NCBI GenBank assembly: GCA_947499725.1
Contig: CANMPK010000002.1
Location: forward strand, 248,001-312,000
Source of the DNA: an uncultured Paracoccaceae bacterium
GTDB lineage: Bacteria; Pseudomonadota; Alphaproteobacteria; Rhodobacterales; Rhodobacteraceae
Direction: 5' to 3'
DNA: 64,000 bases
This document shows, piece by piece, positions 45,294 through 54,664 of the stretch; position 1 is the stretch's first letter; each line of letters starts with the position of its first letter. Position numbers and translations under genes: made by a program. A model generated the notes under the pieces. That model was given only the letters and a program-made list of their open reading frames with translations. It did not search any database and was not told where the DNA came from.

Positions 45294-46394
45294 TCACCCT
45301 TTAGGGGTGACCCATCCTACTAAGTTTTCATCCGCCACTTTGGCCAAGGCTTCGATGTGATCATCGCGATCATTCAGGCAAGGGATATAGGTGAACTCTT
45401 CACCACCTGCCTCTTCAAAGCTCTCTTTGATCTCTTCGTTGATTTCTTCCAACGTTTCGATGCAATCGGCAGAGAACGCAGGCGCCATCACAGCGATGTT
45501 CTTTTGGCCGGCTTCGGCCAACCGCGCCACTTCTTCCACTGTGTAAGGTTGCAACCATTCTTCAGGGCCAAACTTCGATTGGAAAGTGGTTTTGATCTGC
45601 GTGTCTTCCCAGCCTAGGCGTTCTTTCAGCAGGCGAGTCGTTTTCTGACATTGGCAATGGTACGGATCACCCTGTTTCAGATAGCGCAGTGGCATACCGT
45701 GATAGCTGACCACCAGAATGTCTGGTTTCTTGTCTAGCTCGGCATAGGCTTCCTCGACCGATGTCGCCAAAGATTCGATATAGGCGGGATGCTCGAAATA
45801 CGGCTCGATTGTCCGCGACGCGGGCTGCCATGTTTCTTTCATCAAAGCGCGGAAGAATTGATCATTCGCTGTCGCAGAGGTCGCCCCCGCGTAATGCGGA
45901 TACAGCGGGAAAAACAGAATGCGTTCGCAGCCGGCTTTGACCATCTCGCGCACTTTGGATTCCGTAGAGGGGTTCCCGTAACGCATGCAGAAATCGATCA
46001 TAACCTGATCGCCATAGCGCGCCTTCATCACTTTGCGGAACTGCTTGGTCTGATCCTTTGTGATCGTCATCAACGGGCTTTCCCCCGCTTCGTGGTTCCA
46101 GATCGATTTATAGGCTTCACCCGAGCTAAACGGGCGTTTCGTCAGGATGATCGCTTGCAGCAGCGGCTGCCATTTCCACGCGGGGTAATCGATCACACGC
46201 TTGTCCGAGAGGAACTCGTTCAAATAGCGGCGCATCGGCCAGTAAGAGTAATCGTCTGGCGTGCCCAAATTGGCGAGCAAGATGCCTGTTTTGCCACGCG
46301 CGATCTTTGGGTGATCAGCGCCGGCATGTGCGGGGCAAGTTGCGATGGCGGGGGAGTCCTGCATAGCGTGTCCTGTTCTTGTTTCCTCTGACAT
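45294..46394 (-). CDS. hemH: HemH, ferrochelatase
   Basis: A 366-residue enzyme inserting Fe2+ into protoporphyrin IX, the last step of heme synthesis. NLGTPD, FPLYPHYAGAT and the catalytic His in VSYHGMPLRYL are family signatures; FSADCIETLEEI is near the C terminus. A CQCQ pair (HCQCQKTT) is also present. It completes the pathway with HemJ (14 kb). An ATG about 10 codons later (MQDSPA) is an alternative start. Confidence 0.95.
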   Translation of the reverse strand: MSEETRTGHAMQDSPAIATCPAHAGADHPKIARGKTGILLANLGTPDDYSYWPMRRYLNEFLSDKRVIDYPAWKWQPLLQAIILTKRPFSSGEAYKSIWNHEAGESPLMTITKDQTKQFRKVMKARYGDQVMIDFCMRYGNPSTESKVREMVKAGCERILFFPLYPHYAGATSATANDQFFRALMKETWQPASRTIEPYFEHPAYIESLATSVEEAYAELDKKPDILVVSYHGMPLRYLKQGDPYHCQCQKTTRLLKERLGWEDTQIKTTFQSKFGPEEWLQPYTVEEVARLAEAGQKNIAVMAPAFSADCIETLEEINEEIKESFEEAGGEEFTYIPCLNDRDDHIEALAKVADENLVGWVTPKG

Positions 46395-46436
46395 AGTGCA
46401 GAGGCGTCTTCGGTCAATTGTCTAAATCCGCGCGGA

Positions 46437-47249
46437 TCAGATTTTGGTTTCATCCGTCCCCAAGGCATCCGCCAAACGCTGTGCGGCAGATCCGGGGCGG
46501 AGCGGTTTGGGTTGGCTGTCATCGGGGCTCCAACCTGTCATAAAGATCAGATCAAACGTGGCTTTGATCCCGTCTTCATCGGGGTAGGTGGCGGCGTAAA
46601 TTTCAAAGGCGCGCAGCATCATGTCTTTGCGGCTAAAGCTGCGGCGGCGCGCTTGCAGCGCATTCACTTCACCCATAGCGCGCAGATCTTGCATCAGGTG
46701 CAGCGGCGTTTGGTATCGCACTGGCAGCGCCAGATTGTCGGCCACGGGCAAAGCAAAGCCAGCCCGTTGCAGCAAAGCCCCCAGATCGCGAATTTCACCC
46801 ATCGGCAAAACACGTGGGCTTAAGCCGTCGGTGATCTCGCTTTCGGCCTGCCCAAGGCTGGCGCGCAATTCTTGCAAGGTTTGGCCACCAAAGCTGGCCG
46901 TGATCAACAACCCGTCATTCTGCAACGCATGGCGACATTGGATCAACTGCCCGACTGGGTCATTGGCCCAATGTAGGCACATCGCGTGGATCACCAAATC
47001 ATGGGCGCCTTGCTGTAAATCCAGAACATCCTCATCCGGCACAATCACAGCATCCGGAAAGCGCTGGGCCCAGACGTTTGGAAAGGCGGTGATGATCGCG
47101 GGCTTGGTGAACTCTCTGTTAACCATCGCCAGTCGATCCTGAATGTCATCCGCAGCGGTCTCTTGCAGAAACATGCCTTTGCCAAGGTCGGCCCGTGCGC
47201 GGGCGGCCAGCAGGGCAGGGCGGTCAGTTAGGATCGGGGCGTTTTCCAT
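46437..47249 (-). CDS. SAM-dependent methyltransferase, BioC/NDUFAF5-like
   Basis: A 270-residue class I methyltransferase with a BioC-like start (DRPALLAARARA, DRLAMVNREF) and a methyltransferase fold, but the expected acidic glycine-rich SAM loop is poorly conserved (only AHDLVIHAMCLHWAND is clear). It resembles NDUFAF5-type proteins, which act as hydroxylases in complex I assembly in mitochondria. Starts at ATG 47249, overlapping none of comF, with which it is divergent by 18 bases. Function inferred by resemblance only. Confidence 0.75.
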   Translation of the reverse strand: MENAPILTDRPALLAARARADLGKGMFLQETAADDIQDRLAMVNREFTKPAIITAFPNVWAQRFPDAVIVPDEDVLDLQQGAHDLVIHAMCLHWANDPVGQLIQCRHALQNDGLLITASFGGQTLQELRASLGQAESEITDGLSPRVLPMGEIRDLGALLQRAGFALPVADNLALPVRYQTPLHLMQDLRAMGEVNALQARRRSFSRKDMMLRAFEIYAATYPDEDGIKATFDLIFMTGWSPDDSQPKPLRPGSAAQRLADALGTDETKI

Positions 47250-47264
47250 GAGGGGGACCATAGG

Positions 47265-47990
47265 GTGATGCGACATCGATTTCAAACAGCCTTACGCGCG
47301 ATTTACCCGCCGCTTTGCGTGTCTTGTGATGCGCAAATCTTTCAGGCAGGACTTTGTGCAGATTGCTGGTCAAATACGCCGTTTATTCATGGGCTTGTCT
47401 GTGATGCCTGTGGCATTCCGCTGGAAGGCCATGTTCATAGTGGCATCTTGTGTGACGATTGCGCGGCGATGCATCGCCCTTGGGCGCGAGGGCGGGCAGC
47501 CTTGATGTACCAAGGCACGGCACGCGCGATGGTGCTGCGATTAAAACATGGAGATCACCACGGTGTTGCGATCCCAGCCGCCGAATGGTTGGCCAAGGCG
47601 GCGCAGCCTTTGCTGAGGCCGGACACTCTGATCGCGCCAATTCCTTTGCATTGGAAACGGTTCCTAAAGCGGCGTTACAACCAATCCGCACTTTTGGCGC
47701 AGCAGCTTGCCAAGCTTCTAAACCTGCCTCTATGCCCCGACCTTTTGCTTCGCACGCAGGAAACAGCATCCCTAGATGGTCTAACCAAATCCGAACGTTA
47801 CGCGAGGCTCCACAACGTGATGTCCCTCAATCCCAAACATGCGCAGCTTATCCAAGATCGCCCTGTTCTATTGGTCGACGACGTTATGACATCTGGCGCG
47901 ACCTTTTCCTGTGCAACCGAAGTCTGTTTGCAATCACATGCCAGCGAGGTCTCTGTGATTGCCCTAGCACGCGTTGCCAAAGCGCCCTAA
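47265..47990 (+). CDS. comF: ComF family phosphoribosyltransferase-like protein
   Basis: A 241-residue protein. An N-terminal double zinc finger (CVSC, CADC, CDACG, CDDC) precedes a type I PRTase domain with the PRPP loop VLLVDDVMTSGAT. ComF/GntX proteins are linked to DNA uptake in competent bacteria; the biochemical role is unclear. Start GTG 47265 or ATG 47268; GGGGGA (47252-47257) fits either. Only 15 bases separate it from the divergent methyltransferase. Confidence 0.88.
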   Translation: MMRHRFQTALRAIYPPLCVSCDAQIFQAGLCADCWSNTPFIHGLVCDACGIPLEGHVHSGILCDDCAAMHRPWARGRAALMYQGTARAMVLRLKHGDHHGVAIPAAEWLAKAAQPLLRPDTLIAPIPLHWKRFLKRRYNQSALLAQQLAKLLNLPLCPDLLLRTQETASLDGLTKSERYARLHNVMSLNPKHAQLIQDRPVLLVDDVMTSGATFSCATEVCLQSHASEVSVIALARVAKAP

Positions 47991-48025
47991 ATCACGCACA
48001 AAGCCGTAAAGCTAAGGAATGCGAA

Positions 48026-48283
48026 ATGAAAAAAGTCGAAATCTACACGCGCCCAGGGTGCGGTTTCTGCGTGGCGGCGTTGCGTTTGCTGAAATCAAAA
48101 AACGTCTCGCTGGAAGAAATCAAAGTGTGGGACAACCCAGAGCGTAAGCCAGAAATGGTGAAACGCAGCAACGGTGGCCAAACCTTCCCGCAGATCTTCA
48201 TCGAGAATAAGCACGTCGGTGGTTGCGATGATTTGATGGCGCTAGAGCGCGGCGGCAAGTTGGATAAGATGCTGGCAAGCTGA
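48026..48283 (+). CDS. grxC: GrxC, glutaredoxin 3
   Basis: An 85-residue glutaredoxin with active site CGFC (residues 11-14), TFPQIFI (cis-Pro) and GGCDD. It reduces disulfides and glutathionylated proteins with glutathione. Starts at ATG 48026 after AAGGAATGCG; the longer frame upstream is a comF shadow. It shares one base with the next gene (TGATG). Confidence 0.95.
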   Translation: MKKVEIYTRPGCGFCVAALRLLKSKNVSLEEIKVWDNPERKPEMVKRSNGGQTFPQIFIENKHVGGCDDLMALERGGKLDKMLAS

Positions 48284-49116
48284 TGAAAACGGCGCTTCTG
48301 CAAATCACCTCGTCCGATGATCCCGCGCAAAACCTTGCGATGGTCACAGGCATGGTGGCAGAAGCGGCAGCTCAAGGCGCGGGCTATATCCTGACGCCCG
48401 AAGTCACCAACTGTCTGTCTGCCAGCCGCTCGCGGCAGGTTGAGGTGTTGCAGACCGAATCCAATGATCCGATGCTTAAAGCCCTGCGCGAACAAGCGGC
48501 GGAGCTGGGCGTTTGGATCACAATTGGGTCTTTGGCGCTGAAAACCGACGACCCCGATGGACGCTTTGCCAACCGTCAGTTTCTGATCGATCCGCAGGGC
48601 AATATCCAAGCGCGGTACGACAAAATCCACATGTTCGACGTGCAGGTTTCTGAAACCGAAACCTACCGCGAATCTGCGGGCTATCGTCCGGGCGCTCAGG
48701 CCGTGGTGGCCGATACCCCCTTTGCGAAAATCGGCCTTAGCATCTGCTATGATCTGCGCTTCCCTTATCTGTTCCGCCACCTTGCCCATGCCGGAGCAGA
48801 GGTGCTGACCGTGCCCTCGGCCTTTTCGCCCGAAACCGGCAAGCACCACTGGCAGGCCTTGTTGCAAGCCCGCGCCATTGAAACCGGCTGTTGGGTTCTG
48901 GCCCCTGCGCAAACCGGAACGCATCCTGCAAGCCGCGGGCGCAGCCGGTCGACTTATGGGCATTCTTTGGCCATTTCGCCTTGGGGAGAGGTGATTGCAG
49001 ACGCTGGCACCGACACCGGCATCGTTTTCGTTGATCTTGATCGTGAAAAAGTGGCACAAGCGCGTAGGCGCATTCCGTCGCTGACACATGATGCAGAGTT
49101 TAATGGCCCAGAATGA
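48283..49116 (+). CDS. carbon-nitrogen hydrolase (Nit1-like)
   Basis: A 277-residue nitrilase-superfamily hydrolase. The Glu-Lys-Cys triad is seen in TPEVTNCLS (Glu), YDKIHMFD (Lys) and ISICYDLRFPYL (Cys). It is closest in pattern to Nit1/NitFhit proteins, known to hydrolyse deaminated glutathione. The neighbour grxC makes a glutathione-linked role attractive (inference). It overlaps the start of the marR gene. Confidence 0.9.
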   Translation: MKTALLQITSSDDPAQNLAMVTGMVAEAAAQGAGYILTPEVTNCLSASRSRQVEVLQTESNDPMLKALREQAAELGVWITIGSLALKTDDPDGRFANRQFLIDPQGNIQARYDKIHMFDVQVSETETYRESAGYRPGAQAVVADTPFAKIGLSICYDLRFPYLFRHLAHAGAEVLTVPSAFSPETGKHHWQALLQARAIETGCWVLAPAQTGTHPASRGRSRSTYGHSLAISPWGEVIADAGTDTGIVFVDLDREKVAQARRRIPSLTHDAEFNGPE

Positions 49117-49549
49117 TTCCAATGCCTTAGCGATTTCCCTGTTTAGTGAAATCTTGATGGCAGACCAACTTGCCCGCAGCCGCCTGACCAAGGCGCTTCC
49201 AAAGGGCATGGAAATCTCGCATTTCTCTGTGCTGAACCATTTGGCCCATGCCTCGGCAGAACGCAGCCCTGCGCAGCTTGCCAAAACCTTTCACGTCACA
49301 CGCGGCGCGATGACCAACACCTTGGGTAAATTGGAAACAGCAGGCTATGTGCATATTCGTCCCGATTGGGACGATGCGCGCCGCAAAATGGTGGCGATCA
49401 GCCCAGCCGGACGCCAAGCCAAAGACGCAGCCCTCGCAGGGATCGCCCCGATCATTTCAGAGATCGTTGGGGATATTGGCGAAGATCGTGTACGCTCTGC
49501 CCTACCGATCCTGCGCGAGATGCGCGTTAAACTGGAAGAGGACACATGA
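49088..49549 (+). CDS. MarR family transcriptional regulator
   Basis: A 153-residue winged-helix regulator. The helix-turn-helix region is SPAQLAKTFHVTRGAMTNTL followed by DWDDARRKMVAISPAG, the wing with the family's D-x-R-D-like pattern. The target and ligand are unknown. The start may be 49088 or the ATG at 49103; either overlaps the hydrolase end. It is coupled by ATGA to a 52-residue gene. Confidence 0.88.
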   Translation: MMQSLMAQNDSNALAISLFSEILMADQLARSRLTKALPKGMEISHFSVLNHLAHASAERSPAQLAKTFHVTRGAMTNTLGKLETAGYVHIRPDWDDARRKMVAISPAGRQAKDAALAGIAPIISEIVGDIGEDRVRSALPILREMRVKLEEDT

Positions 49550-49704
49550 AAGGCAAAAGACGGTCAATGAACCTCTTTGCGGTCGCCGCCGCCGTTGCCT
49601 TTATGTTGGTGTATTCCGTACCGATTATTCAGAACGCCGCCGCCGTCGACGCCTGCGCCGAACAAGGTGGGCGATATGATGCGGAAAGCAAAACCTGCAA
49701 TTAA
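49546..49704 (+). CDS. small exported protein, 52 residues
   Basis: A 52-residue frame starting at ATG 49546, overlapping the marR stop (ATGA). Basic start MKGKRRS, a hydrophobic helix ([18 protein letters not shown]), and a short tail with two Cys ([15 protein letters not shown]) that may form a disulfide in the periplasm. The tail resembles small cysteine-motif peptides. Its TAA (49702-49704) shares the palindrome TTAA with the ubiG stop. Not recognised; probably real because of coupling, composition and position. Confidence 0.65.
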   Translation: MKGKRRSMNLFAVAAAVAFMLVYSVPIIQNAAAVDACAEQGGRYDAESKTCN

Positions 49705-50447
49705 GCAGGCTTTGTGCTGGCCGTCACATAGTTCACGCTGAAATCTCGGTCTGAAATCGACCAGCTCCAGCCAATTGGATTAAACACAAATCCCTTACAG
49801 TCCACCGGCGACAACCCGCCTTTGCTGATCATATCAAACAGCTCGTCTGGCGTGATGAACTTGTGCCATTCATGGGTGCCCTTTGGCAGCCAACGCATGA
49901 TCCACTCCGCGCCCACGATGGCCGCGCCAAAGCTTTTCACCGTGCGGTTCAAGGTGGAACAGATCATTAAGCCACCGGGTTTCACCAGCTCTTGGCATAC
50001 AGTCAAAAACCCCTGCGGGTCCGCCACGTGTTCCACGACTTCCATGTTCAACACGATATCAAACTTTTCACCCGCCTCGGCAATCGCCTCGGCTGTGGTG
50101 TGGCGGTAATCAATCGTCAGCCCGCTTTGCTCGGCATGCACCTGCGCCACAGGAATATTCCCAGCCGCCGCATCCGCGCCCACAACTGTCGCCCCAAGGC
50201 GCGCCATAGGTTCCGCCAACAAGCCGCCGCCGCAGCCAATATCCAGCAAGGCCAGCCCTTCAAACGGCAAATCAGCCGACAGATCGCGGTTAAATTCAGC
50301 CGCAATCTGTTGTGTGATATAATCCAAACGACAGGGATTCAGCATATGCAGTGGCTTGAACTTGCCATTGGGATCCCACCACTCGGCAGCCATGGCCTGA
50401 AACTTTGCAACTTCTGCAGGGTCGACAGTGTTCAACGTGGGTTGCAT
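49701..50447 (-). CDS. ubiG: UbiG, ubiquinone 3-O-methyltransferase
   Basis: A 248-residue SAM methyltransferase for both O-methylations of ubiquinone synthesis. The SAM loop [15 protein letters not shown] is near 68, the start has [19 protein letters not shown], a family signature, and the end has GTHEWHKF. Starts at ATG 50447 behind GGAGAGAAGA; the longer frame upstream overlaps pip's leader. It is convergent with the marR unit and divergent from pip. Confidence 0.95.
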   Translation of the reverse strand: MQPTLNTVDPAEVAKFQAMAAEWWDPNGKFKPLHMLNPCRLDYITQQIAAEFNRDLSADLPFEGLALLDIGCGGGLLAEPMARLGATVVGADAAAGNIPVAQVHAEQSGLTIDYRHTTAEAIAEAGEKFDIVLNMEVVEHVADPQGFLTVCQELVKPGGLMICSTLNRTVKSFGAAIVGAEWIMRWLPKGTHEWHKFITPDELFDMISKGGLSPVDCKGFVFNPIGWSWSISDRDFSVNYVTASTKPA

Positions 50448-50496
50448 TCTTCTCTCCATATGCTCATCTGGACGCGCAATACTATATAGATCGATT

Positions 50497-51465
50497 ATGG
50501 ACAAACACTCGGGTCAAAAACGCGCACAACACTATTTATTTCCGCCGATCGAACCGTTTGATCAGCGGATGATGGACGTTGGCGATGGGCATTCCATTTA
50601 TGTCGAGCAATCCGGCAACCCCAAAGGCATGCCCGTGGTTGTGCTGCACGGTGGTCCGGGCGGCGGGTGTAGCCCTGCGATGCGTCGGTATTTTGACCCA
50701 ACCGTCTATCGCGTTATCCTTTTTGACCAACGCGGCTGTGGCCGGTCTCGTCCGCATGCGACAGTGGAACACAACACGACATGGCATCTTGTGGCCGATA
50801 TCGAGATGATCCGCGAAGAGCTGAACATCGAAGACTGGATTGTCTTTGGCGGAAGCTGGGGCGCCACCCTGTCTTTGCTTTATGCGCAAACCCACCCTGA
50901 TCGTGTGGCTGCTTTGGTGTTGCGCGGGGTCTTCTTGATGATGCAGCGCGAGCTGGATTGGTTCTATGGCGGCGGCGCAGGTCAATTCTGGCCAGAAAAC
51001 TGGGCGCGCTTTGCAGGGCTGATCCCTGAAGACGAACAACATGATATGGTTGCAGCCTATCACAAACGCCTGTTCTGCGGAGACCGCGACACCGAAGTGA
51101 AATATGCCCGCGCGTGGGCCTCATGGGAAAACGCCTTGGCCAGCATGAACTCTGCCGGCGCCAGCGGCCACGCGCCCGCCGAATACGCCCGCGCCTTTTC
51201 GCGGCTCGAAAACCACTATTTCATCAACGGCGGCTTCTTGGATCGCGATGATCAAATCCTCGCCAATATGGATCGTATCTCTCATATCCCAGGCTTCATC
51301 GTGCAGGGGCGGTATGACATGATCTGCCCGCCGTATTCCGCTTATGAGCTCGCCAAACGCTGGCCCAATGCCCGCCTGCGCATGATCCATAATGCGGGCC
51401 ACGCGCTTAGCGAACCGGGCATCAGTTCAGAGCTGGTGCAGGCCATGAAAGACCTCGCGGACTAG
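50497..51465 (+). CDS. pip: prolyl aminopeptidase
   Basis: A 322-residue alpha/beta hydrolase releasing N-terminal proline. The oxyanion loop is HGGPGGG, the nucleophile is in GGSWG (Ser 120), the acid is in GRYDMICPP and the His is in [19 protein letters not shown] is typical of the S33 proline iminopeptidases. No signal peptide. It may serve peptide turnover together with the adjacent peptide-type binding protein (inference). Confidence 0.93.
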   Translation: MDKHSGQKRAQHYLFPPIEPFDQRMMDVGDGHSIYVEQSGNPKGMPVVVLHGGPGGGCSPAMRRYFDPTVYRVILFDQRGCGRSRPHATVEHNTTWHLVADIEMIREELNIEDWIVFGGSWGATLSLLYAQTHPDRVAALVLRGVFLMMQRELDWFYGGGAGQFWPENWARFAGLIPEDEQHDMVAAYHKRLFCGDRDTEVKYARAWASWENALASMNSAGASGHAPAEYARAFSRLENHYFINGGFLDRDDQILANMDRISHIPGFIVQGRYDMICPPYSAYELAKRWPNARLRMIHNAGHALSEPGISSELVQAMKDLAD

Positions 51466-51556
51466 TTCCACGAGAACCCGCTATCCGAAAGTTTAGTTGC
51501 ACCCAAAGCGAATCCACGCTTTGGTGGCTGGGTACTTTTAAGCAAAGGCGCTTTTG

Positions 51557-53095
51557 ATGCGGCGACTCGATAGACGTAGCTTGCTGACAACCGGTGCCGC
51601 CGCAGGTCTTCTTGCGGCGACGGGCTTGCCTTTGCGCGCTGCGCCTAAACGCGGCGGCGTATTGCGTCTTGCTTTGTCTGGTGCGCATCCCAGCGATACA
51701 TGGGACAGCCGCACCCATATCGATACCTTCATGAAAGTCGCCGCCCATGGCGCTGTGTTTGATACGCTGACGCAGGTTGCCGCAAATGGTGAATTGGTGG
51801 GCGAGCTTGCGGAAAGTTGGCAGGCCACAGCGGATGCCAAAACGTGGACTTTCGATCTGCGCAAAGGGGTCGAATTCCACAACGGTAAACCGTTTGAAGC
51901 CTTGGATGTGCTGCAATCCCTGCACCTGCATATCAATGCCGCTTCACCCGCGCGCAGCATTGTCGCAGCGATCACCGAAACCGAGATTCTCAACAGCCAC
52001 CAAATCCGCTTCCATTTGGCCGCGCCGAATGCGGATTTCCCATTCCTGCTGTCTGATTACCACCTGTGCATCTATCCCGCTGATCACATCGCCGAGGCGA
52101 TGGAACACGGCATTGGTACTGGCCTTTACAAAGTGATCCGCTTTGAAGCTGGCAAACGCGCCATGTTGGGCCGCGTGGCGGGGCATTACAAAGATGGCAA
52201 AGAAGGTTGGTTTGACGCTGTCGAATTGCTGGCGATCCATGATCCGATAAAGCGCAGTCGCGCCTTGGCGACGGGACAGGTGGATGCGATTGATCAAATC
52301 GATCTGGGCCAAGAAGCCGCCTTGCGCCAAAACCCAAAGCTCGCCCTGACGCAAGTCGCAGGCAACCGTCATGTCGGCCTGCCCATGCGCGTCGATCAAG
52401 CGCCGTTTCATGATATCAACCTGCGCCGTGCGCTGAAACACGCGGTGGATCGCCCGCAGCTTCTGCAAAGCGCACTGCGGGGCCATGGCGAGATTGGGCA
52501 CGATCACCCGATTGGTCCAGCCAATCAATTCTATGACCCGTCCTTCAAAGGCCTATCCTATGATGCAGACAAAGCCCGCCATTACCTGCGCAAAGCAGGG
52601 GCAGGGGGGCTGACGCTGACCCTGCCTGTGGCGCAAGACATGCCATTGGCACAAGCCGAAGCCGCCGAAGCGCTGCGCCAATCGGCTGCCAAAGCAGGCG
52701 TGACTATCGCGCTGCAAACCGTTCCCGCGCAGGGCTATTGGAAAGATACATGGCAAAACGCAGCATGGCGCGGCAGCCAATGGTCTGGCCGCGTCACAGA
52801 AGATGCGATCTTCTCGGCCTCCGCGATGAATGGCGCCGCGTGGAATGAAACCCAATGGGACAATCCGCATTTCCAGCATTTGCTGCTGTCTGCACGGGCA
52901 GAGCTCTCTACCCAAAAACGCCGCAGCATGTATCAGGAGATGCAATCGCTGATGGCAAACGAAGGCGGCGCGTTGATCCCGCTGTTCGCCCATTACGTCG
53001 ACGGCCACACCACGCGTCTGCAACATGGCGAGGCGCTGGGCAATCTGCATGCGCTCGACAGTGGTCGCATGATCGAACGCTGGTGGTTTGCGTAA
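51557..53095 (+). CDS. ABC transporter substrate-binding protein, family 5
   Basis: A 512-residue extracellular solute-binding protein with a Tat-type signal (DRRSLLTTGAAAGLLAATG). The SBP_bac_5 fold is indicated by LRKGVEFHNGKPFEALDV, RRALKHAVDR and the C-terminal YQEMQSLMANEGG. Such proteins bind peptides, nickel or similar ligands. No permease or ATPase is adjacent, so it is an orphan or serves a distant transporter. Starts at ATG 51557; a TTG just before is also in frame. Confidence 0.87.
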   Translation: MRRLDRRSLLTTGAAAGLLAATGLPLRAAPKRGGVLRLALSGAHPSDTWDSRTHIDTFMKVAAHGAVFDTLTQVAANGELVGELAESWQATADAKTWTFDLRKGVEFHNGKPFEALDVLQSLHLHINAASPARSIVAAITETEILNSHQIRFHLAAPNADFPFLLSDYHLCIYPADHIAEAMEHGIGTGLYKVIRFEAGKRAMLGRVAGHYKDGKEGWFDAVELLAIHDPIKRSRALATGQVDAIDQIDLGQEAALRQNPKLALTQVAGNRHVGLPMRVDQAPFHDINLRRALKHAVDRPQLLQSALRGHGEIGHDHPIGPANQFYDPSFKGLSYDADKARHYLRKAGAGGLTLTLPVAQDMPLAQAEAAEALRQSAAKAGVTIALQTVPAQGYWKDTWQNAAWRGSQWSGRVTEDAIFSASAMNGAAWNETQWDNPHFQHLLLSARAELSTQKRRSMYQEMQSLMANEGGALIPLFAHYVDGHTTRLQHGEALGNLHALDSGRMIERWWFA

Positions 53096-53096
53096 C

Positions 53097-53116
53097 GCAG
53101 AGACCCTCTGCATTTC
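53097..53116 (+). terminator. hairpin after the binding-protein gene
   Basis: GCAGAG (53097-53102) pairs with CTCTGC (53106-53111) around a 3-base loop, followed by ATTTC; weak T run. Confidence 0.4.
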
Positions 53117-53190
53117 TGCACAGTTCTTTTCATTGGCATAGGCTTTGGTGCCTGTAAGCTGGGTCTAGGATCTAGCTAAGGAAACGCGCC

Positions 53191-53814
53191 ATGACCCAGA
53201 AACCGACTTTTGAAGAACGTGAACACGGCCCGCTGGTGGCCAAAGGCATCACCCAATTGCGGGGCCCAGACGGTGAACCGATTGAGGCCAAGCCGATCAT
53301 GGCACTTTGCCGATGTGGGGCGAGCAAGACAAAACCCTTCTGCGATGGCTCTCATACCGAAGCTGGTTTTGACAGCACAACAGGTGGCAAACCCGAAGGT
53401 CCGGATCGCTTGTTTTCCTACGAAGGCACCGACATCACCGTCACCTTTAATCCGCGCCTGTGCTCCCATGCGGCGCAATGCGGCAAGCTGGCGAAACATA
53501 TCTTTAACCCGAAGGCAAAACCTTGGGTGCAGCCAGACAATGGCACGATCGACGAGGTCATGAACGTGATCGCCGCCTGTCCATCCGGCGCTTTGGCTTT
53601 GGCGCAGACCGAAGAAGCGCATCTGATCCCAGATCGCGCCGAGATCGAGGTGCAAAAGAACGGCCCTTACTGGGTACGCGACGTCACATCCCCTGCGGGC
53701 CAGCAAGCAGAAGGCATGTCAGATCGCAAATATGTGCTGTGTCGCTGCGGAAAAAGCGGCAACAAACCTTACTGCGACGGCGCCCACTTGGCTGCGAAAT
53801 GGCGCGACGATTGA
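53191..53814 (+). CDS. CDGSH iron-sulfur domain protein with divergent 4Fe-4S domain
   Basis: A 207-residue protein with three metal modules. The first CDGSH site is CRCGASKTKPFCDGSH (about 40-55). The middle domain (about 75-130) has CSHAAQC and CPSGA, as in divergent 4Fe-4S mono-cluster domains. The second CDGSH site is CRCGKSGNKPYCDGAH near the C terminus. Predicted to be a redox or Fe-S transfer protein in the cytoplasm. Its last 46 bases overlap the convergent membrane-protein gene. Confidence 0.9.
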   Translation: MTQKPTFEEREHGPLVAKGITQLRGPDGEPIEAKPIMALCRCGASKTKPFCDGSHTEAGFDSTTGGKPEGPDRLFSYEGTDITVTFNPRLCSHAAQCGKLAKHIFNPKAKPWVQPDNGTIDEVMNVIAACPSGALALAQTEEAHLIPDRAEIEVQKNGPYWVRDVTSPAGQQAEGMSDRKYVLCRCGKSGNKPYCDGAHLAAKWRDD

Positions 53815-54480
53815 TCGGCGCCCGCGGTCTGCCGTTCTGCCGCGCCTTTCACCAGCCACGCCAAACAAAAGGCCCAGATGCCTGCGGCTTCTAGCCAGAA
53901 GATGACGTTCATCTCTTCGATCAAAAACCGTGCGCCAAACCAATCAAAGGCGCGCATGAACGACGCATAGGTGGCCACCACGCCTGCGGTGATAATCGCC
54001 AAGCCGCAACGTTGGTACAGGCGCGCTTGCGTGGGCGTGGCCCCTGCTTGAAACCGGTTCAGGCAAAACACGGTGAGGGCGGTCAGAAACACCACCGACG
54101 ATGTGAAATGCAAAACCACTGCAATGCGATCATCCATCACCGCATGCACCAGCGTTTCAATTCCCATGGCGTGGGGCTTGTTGGGAAACAACGCGAGCCC
54201 AATCGCCGCCCCCCCCCGCACTCATACTGTTCAGGCTCACGCGCCCATCGGATTGATCCCCCTGATAGCCCATAAAAAAGATACCAATCGCCACCAAAGC
54301 CCCAACAACAAAGTCGCGCATGGATGAAAAGTAATAATCGCTGATCGAAGGCAAAATCTGCCCCTCGGTCACATAGCCGCCCATCACCAGCACCAACGGG
54401 AAGGCGGCGGCAATCAGGCCAAGCGCTGTGCGTAGGTTGAAATAGGTCATCGTATAAGGGTCAGAAGAAACATGCTGCAT
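53769..54480 (-). pseudogene. multi-span membrane protein gene, frameshifted at a G9 run
   Basis: Two overlapping minus frames together make one protein. The 5' frame (start ATG 54480, after AGGA) carries LGLIAAAFPLVLVMGGYV, ISDYYFSSMRD and VVGALVAIGIFFMGYQG. The 3' frame carries ALFPNKP, FTSSVVFLTALTVFCLN and a further four to five helices. They join at nine G on the coding strand (54209-54217 as C9 on plus). With eight G the frame would be continuous, giving 236 residues. The family is not recognised beyond an uncharacterised multi-helix membrane protein. Either a real frameshift, phase variation or an assembly error. Confidence 0.8.
54209..54217 (-). repeat. G9 homopolymer in coding sequence
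   Basis: Nine C on plus, nine G on the coding strand, exactly at the point where the two frames of the membrane protein meet. Confidence 0.95.
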
Positions 54481-54553
54481 GGTAAGATTCCTGCTTGAAA
54501 ACGAGTTACGTGAACGCGCCACAAAGGGCAGGGAAATTTAGCCAAGCCACCGC

Positions 54554-54568
54554 TTAAAAACCCGTTAA
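54554..54568 (+). promoter_or_regulatory. CtrA-type site upstream of the rimP promoter
   Basis: TTAA (54554-54557), seven bases, TTAA (54565-54568), 12 bases before the proposed -35 of the rimP-nusA-infB operon. It could be chance. Confidence 0.3.
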
Positions 54569-54580
54569 GGGCAAAGGGGC

Positions 54581-54609
54581 TTGCAGACTCAGCCCTGAGC
54601 TCGTATATC
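54581..54609 (+). promoter_or_regulatory. predicted promoter of rimP-nusA-ylxR-infB
   Basis: TTGCAG (54581-54586), exactly 17 bases, TATATC (54604-54609). Transcription would begin near 54616, giving a leader of about 90 bases that contains the terminator at 54665-54687. Confidence 0.5.
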
Positions 54610-54664
54610 CCCCTTCAACAGCGGCGCGCTAGGCTCTGGCCAGGTGCTCCACCGGGAAAGATCG

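Noticed and set aside
48043-49284. Open frame on minus opposite grxC and the carbon-nitrogen hydrolase
   Set aside because: Covers three real plus-strand genes with clear motifs; no motif of its own.
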